This document shows positions 50,325 to 56,771 of a DNA stretch of 56,771 nucleotides, one piece after another. How positions within the stretch are numbered: the first letter of the stretch is position 1; each line of letters begins with the position of its first letter. A model generated the notes under the pieces. The model saw nothing but the letters and a program-made list of their open reading frames with translations. It had not been told where the DNA came from and ran no database searches. The position numbers and the translations under genes were made by a program. The stretch comes from Sandaracinaceae bacterium (lineage in GTDB: Bacteria > Myxococcota_A > Polyangia > Polyangiales > JAFGIB01): assembly GCA_017881055.1 (NCBI GenBank), contig JADGRF010000106.1, positions 1 through 56,771 on the forward strand, written 5' to 3'.

Positions 50325-51398
50325 TCAGTCTTGGTCGTCGTCGTGTTCGCGCACGAGCAACGCGCGATCGCCGCGGATCTCCACCCGGCCTACGCGGCGC
50401 GCCGGACTGCCGGCGAGGAAGCTGTGGCTCGGAAACTCGCCCTGCACGAAGCTGCCCGCGGCCACGAACGTGTGATCACCGAGCACGGTGCCCGGGCCGA
50501 TGATCGAGAGCGGTGACACGAAGCAACACCGCCCGATGCTCGTCGCGCGCGTGAACATCGCTGCTTTGCCACCGGTCAGCGCACGCTCGATCGTGTTGTG
50601 GGTGTACACGTGACAGCCGCTGCCGATCGACGTGTACTCGCCGATGGACAGCGGCGCGTGGGCAGCGTCCAGGATCGTATACGGTCCGACCCAGCAGTGT
50701 GCGCCGAGCTGCACGTCGCCGAAGATCACGCACTCGTCGAACACGGAGCTGCCTTCTCCGAAGCCGTATTCGCGTGCGAGCTCCCAGCGATCGTGCAGCA
50801 GCGTGCCGATCGGCACGTGGCGGTGGAACTTGGCCTTGAGACGCTTGCGCAGCGCGGTCAGATGCGCTTCTAGCTCCACGTGAAAGGGCTCGCGCAGCGC
50901 GGCGTCCCAGTCGGCGGAAGGGTCGAGCAGCTCGCCGAGAAAGCGCGGTGTGCTGCTGACGGCGGAGGCCGTGCCCGTCGACGTTCCCGGAGCGGCGCCG
51001 CTGCGAGCAGCAGCCACGCGCTCGACGTCGATCACGCGCACCACCGCGAGCCCGGGGAAGTCCGCTTCGCCGAGGCCGCTCGCCTGCATGAGCGCGCGCG
51101 CTTTGTTGGATATCGTCGCGCCACTGACAGCTGCAACGAATGCCGGGACCCGCGCACGCGGGCTGTCCGTGATCGCTGCCAGCGCCGCTCCGACGTCGAC
51201 CCGTTGACCGAGCGTCGCGAGCGGATCGAGAAAGCCGTCGCGGTGAGCTTCGATCACGATCGCGGCCTTGCTGGTCTCGATCTCCACCACCGGCTCGCCG
51301 CGCGCGACGCGCGTACCGGCGGCCACGAGCCAGCGCACCACCTTCACGGTGTCGTCGCTCGCGCCTTCGCGTGGGGCTTTCAGGAGCTCGTGGTCCAT
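50325..51398 (-). CDS. Lipoyl domain + peripheral-subunit-binding domain + hexapeptide (LbH) acyltransferase fusion
   Basis: The 357-residue protein has three parts. Residues 1-80 form a lipoyl domain with the modifiable lysine K44 in VVEIETSKAAIVIEAHRDG. Residues of about 94-128 resemble the E1/E3-binding domain of E2 proteins (ISNKARALMQASGLGEADFP, VVRVIDVERV). A linker of about 50 residues follows. Residues of about 214-345 are a left-handed beta-helix acyltransferase (hexapeptide turns VIFGDVQLGAHCWVG, SIGEYTSIGSGCHV, SIGRCCFVSPLSIIGPGTVL), with a candidate catalytic His267 in VYTHNTIERAL. The normal E2 catalytic domain is absent. It lies 33 bases after an E1 alpha-beta fusion gene. I infer that it moves acyl groups from lipoyl to an acceptor such as a sugar. 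Confidence 0.85.
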   Translation of the reverse strand: MDHELLKAPREGASDDTVKVVRWLVAAGTRVARGEPVVEIETSKAAIVIEAHRDGFLDPLATLGQRVDVGAALAAITDSPRARVPAFVAAVSGATISNKARALMQASGLGEADFPGLAVVRVIDVERVAAARSGAAPGTSTGTASAVSSTPRFLGELLDPSADWDAALREPFHVELEAHLTALRKRLKAKFHRHVPIGTLLHDRWELAREYGFGEGSSVFDECVIFGDVQLGAHCWVGPYTILDAAHAPLSIGEYTSIGSGCHVYTHNTIERALTGGKAAMFTRATSIGRCCFVSPLSIIGPGTVLGDHTFVAAGSFVQGEFPSHSFLAGSPARRVGRVEIRGDRALLVREHDDDQD

Positions 51399-51431
51399 GA
51401 CGGTTCTTGGCTTTCGGCGTTTACACGTGGC

Positions 51432-53366
51432 TCACAGGAGGGCCCGCACTGCCGCAGCGACGCTGGCGGAAGAAGGCAGCACGGCATCTTCGAGATGACG
51501 CGCGCTTGGAATCGGAACGGGCAGCGCACCGAGCGCTCGGCTCGCAAAAGCAGCCGCGCCGAGGGTCTCGGCGACTGCGGCGATCACGCTCGCGCCGATG
51601 CCGTGTGCCGACGGGCCTTCCTCCACGACCAGCAGCCGCCGCGTGCGCGCCACCGACTGCGCGATCGCCTGCGGGTCGAGCGGCCAGAGCTGCGTCAACA
51701 CGAAGTAGTCGTGCTCGAGCTCTTCCTCGACGAACAGCTGCTGCATTGCGGCTTCGACGATCTCCGTCATGCCGCCGTAGGTGACCATCGTGATCTGTGC
51801 GGGCAAGCCTTCGGCCGGCACGTACGCGAGCGCGGGCAGCGCACCGGGTGCAGCGTCCAGCGGCAGCGCGCGCAAGTTGAAGGGCAGGGCGCTCGCGGGT
51901 TCCTTCGTATAGAGCAGCTTGTTCTCCACGAACAACGTGGGCGCGTCTTCGTCGAGCACGGCACGCAAGAGCACGCCCGGCAGGTGACGGTGCGAGAGGG
52001 CCACCACACGCAGGCCGGCGACACCGCAGAACAAGCTCTCGGGGCTCTGGCTGTGCGTGGGCCCGTAGCCGCGCCGGCCGCCCGACGCGATGCGCACGAC
52101 AGTTGGACACGTGACCTGGCCGCCGTACATGAAGTGCGTCTTGGCGGCGTGGTTGATGATTTGATCCGCCGCGAGCAGCGTGAAGTCGGCGAACATGATC
52201 TCGGCGACCGGCCGCAGCCCCGCGAGCGCGAGCCCGTTGCTCACGCCGGCAATCGCGGCCTCACTGATGGGTGTGGAGAACACGCGTGTCGGAAAGCGCG
52301 TGGACAGGCCGCGCGTGACCTTGAACGCACCGCCGTACGGGTCAGCCAGGTCTTCGCCCACCAACACCAGCTCGTCGCGCTGCGTCATCAGCTCGTGCAG
52401 CGCGCGGTTGAGCTCGCTGACTACACGCTGGTGTGGCTGCTCCGCGAGATCCGCATGCAGCTCGCGACTCGCGACGCGGCGACGTCCGGGTGGCAGCGCA
52501 TCGACGTTGCCGAGCGCGACCTTCGGCCGGGCGATCACGTCGTCTGCGATCGCGCGCAGCTCGGCTGCGATCTCGTCGTAGCGCGCCGTCAGGCCGTGCT
52601 CGGCGATGTGCAGCGAGAGCGGGTCTTCGCGCCAGAGCGCTTCGATCAGCTCTTTCGGGCGATCGTCGTCGCCTTTGCTGTGCGCCATCAGGCGCCGCGT
52701 CTTGACGATCAACACGAGCGGCTCGCCGCCACGCACGGTTGCAACCGCGTCGCGCATGATCGTGAACAGCTCTTCGGGCTTGCGGTCGTCTGCCTGCACG
52801 GCGCGCAGGCCGAAGCCCGCGATGCGCTGGGTGAGGTCGCCTGGCGTCGTGCGCGTCACATCGGTCGACTGCGCGTAGCCGTTCCACTCCAGTAGAAACA
52901 GCACCGGCGCCTGCAGCAAGCTCGCGAACGTGAACGCTTCGTAGACCGCGCCTTCGCCGAGCGTGCCATCACCGAGCTGCGCGACCGCAATCGCCGCTTC
53001 ACCACGCAGCTTCTGGGCCCACGCGAAGCCCGTCGCCAAGAGGGCGGTGCCACCTTGAATGCCCGAGCTGAAGAAGCGCTGCCAGTGCAAGTGCTGGCTG
53101 CCACCGCGCCCTTGGCAAACGGCGCCTTCCCGGCCCATCAGCTCAGCGAGGAAGCCGTCGATCGGTGCGCCGTGCGCTACGTAGTGCCCGTGGCAGCGAT
53201 GCGTGCCGAAGAAGGCGTCGTGACCGGCCTGCAGGTGCGGGTGCAGCGCGGTCGCGCACAGCTCCTGTCCGATGCACGTGTGCACCGTCCCAAACAGCTG
53301 GTTCTGCGCATACAGATCGAGCAGCAAGCGTTCGAGCGCGCGAGCCCGCATGGCCTGCTCATACAT
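51432..53366 (-). CDS. 2-oxoacid dehydrogenase E1, alpha and beta subunits fused
   Basis: The 644-residue thiamine-diphosphate enzyme joins E1 alpha and E1 beta. The alpha half (about 1-310) has YGxGHYVAHG-type features (GTHRCHGHYVAHG), GRGGSQHLHW and the cofactor motif from GDGTLGEGAVYEAF to WNGYAQ. The beta half (about 325-644) has LVGEDLADPYGGAFKVTRGL, STPISEAAIAGVSNGLALAG and RGYGPTHSQSPESLF. It decarboxylates a 2-oxoacid and acylates lipoyl; the substrate is unknown. No ordinary E2 or E3 gene is adjacent. The next gene is a lipoyl-bearing hexapeptide transferase. The ATG at 53366 has no ribosome-binding site and lies 7 bases after TAACAT, so the mRNA may be leaderless. Confidence 0.9.
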   Translation of the reverse strand: MYEQAMRARALERLLLDLYAQNQLFGTVHTCIGQELCATALHPHLQAGHDAFFGTHRCHGHYVAHGAPIDGFLAELMGREGAVCQGRGGSQHLHWQRFFSSGIQGGTALLATGFAWAQKLRGEAAIAVAQLGDGTLGEGAVYEAFTFASLLQAPVLFLLEWNGYAQSTDVTRTTPGDLTQRIAGFGLRAVQADDRKPEELFTIMRDAVATVRGGEPLVLIVKTRRLMAHSKGDDDRPKELIEALWREDPLSLHIAEHGLTARYDEIAAELRAIADDVIARPKVALGNVDALPPGRRRVASRELHADLAEQPHQRVVSELNRALHELMTQRDELVLVGEDLADPYGGAFKVTRGLSTRFPTRVFSTPISEAAIAGVSNGLALAGLRPVAEIMFADFTLLAADQIINHAAKTHFMYGGQVTCPTVVRIASGGRRGYGPTHSQSPESLFCGVAGLRVVALSHRHLPGVLLRAVLDEDAPTLFVENKLLYTKEPASALPFNLRALPLDAAPGALPALAYVPAEGLPAQITMVTYGGMTEIVEAAMQQLFVEEELEHDYFVLTQLWPLDPQAIAQSVARTRRLLVVEEGPSAHGIGASVIAAVAETLGAAAFASRALGALPVPIPSARHLEDAVLPSSASVAAAVRALL

Positions 53367-53689
53367 TTTTGCATGTTACCACGACGCGCCGCCTTTGCCT
53401 CGATCCGCGGCTTACGTCCTCGCGGGGTTCGGTCACGTACAGAAAGTACGCTCCCTCGCCCCGCTGCGGGCGCGCTCGCGGCTCGACGCAAAATCGACGC
53501 GTCTAGCTGTCCCTGCCCGTCGGGGTCTGCTGTCTCCGACGAAGTGGGGGAGGGGACCGGCTGGGCGGGGGAGTCGGTCCGCCGCGAGTTCGCGACCGCG
53601 CCGGGGCGTGATCGCGGAAACGCGCCGAAACGCTGACCGCGGGCCGCGCTGTTTGAGCGCCGGACCGACTCCCCCGCCCGGACCGCGTG
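53367..53689. other. Intergenic region with long-range inverted repeat
   Basis: GGGCGGGGGAGTCGGTCC at 53563-53580 and its exact reverse complement at 53662-53679 are 81 bases apart, an 18-base perfect stem. The copy nearer the membrane-protein stop ends 11 bases after it. The region between is GC-rich. No ORF here is convincing. Toward 53366 the sequence holds TAACAT on the minus strand, a likely -10 for the E1 gene. A structured transcript end or a small RNA is possible. Confidence 0.55.
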
Positions 53690-56131
53690 TCAGGTGACTG
53701 TCTTGGCGTCAGTTGCATCGTCCCGCACTACCACCCCCGATGGATCCAACCTGAAGCTCGGGTAGCGCTCGGGTTGTTCGCGTTCGAAGCGGGGGCCTTT
53801 GAACTGCTCGCGGAGGAAGTGGACGATCTCGACTACGCCGAAGATGCGCTTGGCGATCTCGTCCATGCGCTCGGTCAGCTTCTCGTTCTTGAACGAGAAC
53901 TGCGTGCGCTTCGGCTCCATCACGGCGGTGAGCAGGCGCAGCTTCTGGGCTTCGTAGATCAGGATGTCGTAGCGGAAGATGCCGGCGCAGTAGTAGCCGC
54001 TCGCGACCGTCAGCGTGGGAACCAGCTCCGCTGCGCGCATGGGCTCTGCGATCACGCTCTCGAAGCGCGCGCGGCCCTCGCAAATCACGAGGTGACACAG
54101 CATCTGCAGATGAAAGTAGGACTTCACGTCGAGCTTCGGCTTGGTCAGCCCGAACACGACGAGAAACCCGGCGTCGAAGAACAGCGGGTCGAGGCCGAGC
54201 GAGAGCGCGAAGCTGTAGCGGCCTAGTAGGCGCTCGAACGCGACGAGATCTTCGCGCGAGTAGCGCGCGCGCAGCGAGTGGACCAGATCCGGCAACGACG
54301 CCCACGTCGTTCGATCCTGCGCCTGCACCGCGGCGATGAATTCGTCCCAGAAGCGCTCGCGGTAGGGCGCGAGCTCCGGTGCATCCACGAGCACCGCGTC
54401 GTGCACGTTGTCGCCGGCGCGCATGCGCGTGTGGATGTTCGACAAACGGCTGCGGCGCCGCCACACCACGTCCTCGAAGTGCCAGCGCTCGGGCTCGAGG
54501 AACATTTCGTTCCAGAAGGTGGCGTGGCCCGTCATCGCGTGCAGGTGCGGACCGATGTACTCGCGCTTCCACCAGTGCCCCGTCGCTTTGTGCTCCGCGA
54601 GCGTGGTCGGAGTCAGCAGATGTGTCGTGGCGCGCACGTACTTGGGCGTCTTGCTGCCGGGCGGAAAGACGCCGTTGGCGAAGAACACGTTGTCGTAGCT
54701 TGGCGCGAGGCCTTCCAGGATCCGCTGCGCCAGCACGTACGCGCCCGTGTGCTTGGTGTAGCCGTACGGATTGCCGCTGCCCACGAGCGAGTGCATGACG
54801 CTCGAATCACCCAAGCCGAAGCCCTCGTACACGGCCACCTGGTCGCCGCGCGGATGGTGCGGCGCGACGAAGCACGGCGCCGACGTCGGCCCAGTCGGCG
54901 AATACTGGTGCGGACACTCGCGGTACGTAACACCGTCGTCACTCACCTCGATCAACGGAATGCCGCGCACGCCGGGCATCGTCTTCGGCGGGAACACGCC
55001 GAACGGATGCACTACGCGAAACGGTTGCAGGATGCGCAGCGCGTGAAACGGCCAGGTCAGGATGCGCGGACGGAAGCGCAGCAGTACCGTCCAGTATTGC
55101 CAGGACTGCGCGCAGAAGCTGTTGAACGGAAACGCGATCAGCGCCGCCAGCGTGTGAACGAGCACGATCGCGGACAAGAGCCACGGACCCTGGCCGTGCA
55201 GCAACGACGTAAGCTGCAACGCGCGCGGTGTCTCGCTATCGAGCGTCACCAGGCACAGCGCGATGATCACCACGTTGAAGTAACCGAAGTTGCCGCAGGC
55301 CCAGATGCCGAGCATCAGGCCTGCGATCGACAGGCCCGCGAGCACGCCGATCGGCCCCGGGATCATCGCCATCAGCGGCGCGGGGATCTCCACGAAGAAC
55401 ATGGCGATCATCGCGAGCTTCAGCGCCCAGAGCGGCGCCTTGTGCAAGTACCAACCGAAAGGGGAGACCAGCGGTTGGTTCACGAGGAACCCGGTCAGGT
55501 AACCCCAGTCTTCTTTGGTGCTGCCGACGAACTTGAACTTGCCGAAGCCGAGCAGCACGCGGCACAGCAGTAAGCGATAGAACCAGGCGAGCGCGGGCGC
55601 CGGAGCGGCCACGGCGGTCACGTCGGGCAATAGATGCGTCGCAGGCAGCAGCGCCGCGAACAGGCCCGCCTCGAACATCACGCAGTCCCAGGGGAACACG
55701 AGGCCGATGCAGCGATCGAGCGATAGGTAGACCGCGTAGCAAGCAGCGAACGCCACGGGCGTCCAGGGCCCGCCGTAGATGATCGCGAGCGACGCCACGA
55801 GGCCGACACCGATCAGCGTGCGCAGCATCGCGTTCTTGTGACTGAGCCAGAGCAGCGTCGGGAAATAGATGAAGCGCGCGACGCCTGGAAAGTCGCGGCG
55901 GACCTGCGCGAGCAAGAGCCCCGCAGGCAACACTCCCCGCTCACCCGCGACCGCCAGCGCTTGGGTCGACAGCGACGTGAACGAGATCAGAAACACCAGG
56001 CCGAGCAGGCGGGAGAACAGCCCCCAGACGAGCAGCGGCGAAGCCGAATGAAGGTCCGACAGAGATCCCGCCTGAAACATCGACACCAGCTCGCTCATGT
56101 CACGGGGGTCACGAGCGTACCACTTATCCAC
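53690..56131 (-). CDS. Lipase maturation factor (LMF1)-family membrane protein
   Basis: The 813-residue protein matches the lipase maturation factor family. The N-terminal half is multi-pass: SRLLGLVFLISFTSLSTQ, then AGERGVLPAGLLL, FPWDCVMFEAGLFAALLPA, GFGKFKFVGSTKEDWGYLTG and NQPLVSPFGWYL. After the last helix the soluble part begins with the family motif HPFGVFPPKTMPGVRGIPLI and SDDGVTYRECPHQY. The C-terminal 350 or so residues (WWKREYIGPHLHAM and beyond) extend past short family members. LMF1 helps dimeric lipases fold in animals, while bacterial members are uncharacterised. The ATG at 56098 is an alternative start 11 codons later. Confidence 0.75.
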   Translation of the reverse strand: MDKWYARDPRDMSELVSMFQAGSLSDLHSASPLLVWGLFSRLLGLVFLISFTSLSTQALAVAGERGVLPAGLLLAQVRRDFPGVARFIYFPTLLWLSHKNAMLRTLIGVGLVASLAIIYGGPWTPVAFAACYAVYLSLDRCIGLVFPWDCVMFEAGLFAALLPATHLLPDVTAVAAPAPALAWFYRLLLCRVLLGFGKFKFVGSTKEDWGYLTGFLVNQPLVSPFGWYLHKAPLWALKLAMIAMFFVEIPAPLMAMIPGPIGVLAGLSIAGLMLGIWACGNFGYFNVVIIALCLVTLDSETPRALQLTSLLHGQGPWLLSAIVLVHTLAALIAFPFNSFCAQSWQYWTVLLRFRPRILTWPFHALRILQPFRVVHPFGVFPPKTMPGVRGIPLIEVSDDGVTYRECPHQYSPTGPTSAPCFVAPHHPRGDQVAVYEGFGLGDSSVMHSLVGSGNPYGYTKHTGAYVLAQRILEGLAPSYDNVFFANGVFPPGSKTPKYVRATTHLLTPTTLAEHKATGHWWKREYIGPHLHAMTGHATFWNEMFLEPERWHFEDVVWRRRSRLSNIHTRMRAGDNVHDAVLVDAPELAPYRERFWDEFIAAVQAQDRTTWASLPDLVHSLRARYSREDLVAFERLLGRYSFALSLGLDPLFFDAGFLVVFGLTKPKLDVKSYFHLQMLCHLVICEGRARFESVIAEPMRAAELVPTLTVASGYYCAGIFRYDILIYEAQKLRLLTAVMEPKRTQFSFKNEKLTERMDEIAKRIFGVVEIVHFLREQFKGPRFEREQPERYPSFRLDPSGVVVRDDATDAKTVT

Positions 56132-56247
56132 GCTGCTTACGGCTGCAAGTCAGCGAAAACCCAGTAGGTAATCGGGCGCGCACCACCCTTTTTGGACACA
56201 ACCCGCCGCCGGTTCGCCGCCCACGGCTTGCGTTCCGCACGTGGGCC

Positions 56248-56771
56248 ATGGGCTACGCTGCAGAGCAGTGCGCCACTGCCGCACGCGCCGATGGCTACGC
56301 TCGGCGAGCGCCCGAGCACACGCTGCTGCATCGGACGCTGAGCGCGCACTGGCCCGCGTTCGTGGAGCAAGCCGAAGAGGCCGGTGGGCTGCCGAGCTTC
56401 GACGCGACGCGCCTCGTGGCACCCGAAGGGGCGTGACACCCGAAGGGGCGTGATGCGCGAGGTGCAAGAGTACTTGCCCTGCGGGCTGATCGAGCATGGC
56501 TGCGTACTGCTCAGCTGTGAGAGCTGCGGCAAGAGCCTACTGGATGAGCGCACCGATGAGCGCACCGATGAGCACGCTGCACAGCCCGCCGAGCAAGCCG
56601 CGCTGCACGCCTGCTAGGAGGCTTCGGCCCTGGGGCAGCAGCTGCTGGGCGCGTCGGCTGGCAAGCCGGTGCTTCGATTGCTCGGTACAGCGCCTGCGTC
56701 CGGCACTGGCCCCGAGCGTGGTCTGGTGGCTGAGGCCCGCGGCGTCAACCTCCATGCCTCCGCCAGCGTGC
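56248..56771 (+). pseudogene. Decayed IS91-like transposase, cut by the window end
   Basis: Three pieces of one transposase type appear in order. The first (56248-56436) reads HTLLHRTLSAHWPAFVEQAE. The second (56453-56617) reads REVQEYLPCGLIEHGCVLLS then CESCGKS, the zinc-binding start of IS91-type transposases. The third (about 56620 to the end) reads GLVAEARGVNLHASASV, like a segment just past the catalytic region. They are in different frames, and the middle of the protein is deleted. A perfect 17-base tandem duplication at 56420-56453 and a 12-base repeat (GATGAGCGCACC, around 56543-56566) mark local slippage. The gap 56132-56247 holds nothing recognisable. Confidence 0.6.

Noticed and set aside
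50325..51398. Ordinary dihydrolipoamide acetyltransferase (E2)
   Set aside because: The E2 catalytic domain is absent, and the C-terminal region has hexapeptide-repeat turns instead.
56537..56755. Minus-strand 72-codon frame at the window end
   Set aside because: It lies opposite recognisable IS91-like fragments and includes the translated GATGAGCGCACC repeat, so it is unlikely to be a gene.
1..56771. CRISPR arrays or rRNA genes
   Set aside because: No regularly spaced direct repeats and no rRNA-like segments were seen anywhere in the window.

Overview
The window looks like chromosomal DNA from a GC-rich Gram-negative bacterium, most likely a myxobacterium-type organism (Myxococcota). That assignment is inference. 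It rests on GTG/TTG-rich starts, large Cys-rich, C-type-lectin and Gly-rich surface lipoproteins, a VWC-like lipoprotein carrying a tail-spike-type chaperone domain, Pro/Ala linkers and an outer-membrane porin. No rRNA gene or taxonomic marker was compared.

Region 1 (1-10.7 kb) is housekeeping: a minus-strand proB-proA-rsfS-rlmH operon ending in a strong intrinsic terminator, a prepilin peptidase, a two-TM membrane protein, a small basic protein, dnaE with mutH overlapping its stop codon, and adjacent tRNA-Lys and tRNA-Glu genes. Region 2 (10.65-15.38 kb) is a small islet bounded by tRNA-Glu and a partial tRNA-Glu copy. It holds a decayed serine recombinase, three toxin-antitoxin-like pairs (DUF433/DUF5615 and two nucleotidyltransferase pairs) and a broken membrane-protein gene. 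Region 3 (15.4-31.9 kb) holds mgtE, an ECF sigma/anti-sigma pair followed by a diiron ODP-type hydrolase, unknown genes, an XRE regulator, an orphan pstS, a 1441-residue lectin-bearing lipoprotein, citrate synthase, two glycosyltransferase-like membrane proteins and the VWC/S74 lipoprotein.

Region 4 (32.1-35.1 kb) is a three-gene operon: VOC protein, glutathione transferase, and a maleylacetate reductase fused to an MhqD-like hydrolase. It suggests quinone/hydroquinone or aromatic ring-cleavage metabolism. Region 5 (35.2-50.2 kb) is a nitrogen-scavenging supercluster. A minus-strand operon encodes an ABC importer, two DUF1989 proteins (carboxyguanidine deiminase type) and a urea/guanidine carboxylase. 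A divergent porin separates it from a second operon with two isochorismatase-fold amidohydrolases (one strongly BiuH-like), an NCS2 permease, a cupin and allophanate hydrolase. Both branches are predicted to meet at allophanate, which AtzF converts to ammonia and CO2.

Region 6 (50.3-53.4 kb) holds the most unusual system. A 2-oxoacid dehydrogenase E1 alpha-beta fusion sits next to a protein made of a lipoyl domain, a peripheral-subunit-binding domain and a left-handed-beta-helix acyltransferase in place of the normal E2 catalytic domain. It may pass acyl groups from a 2-oxoacid through lipoyl directly to an acceptor without CoA. Region 7 (53.4-56.8 kb) has a structured intergenic inverted repeat, a lipase-maturation-factor-family membrane protein and a decayed IS91-like transposase cut by the window end.
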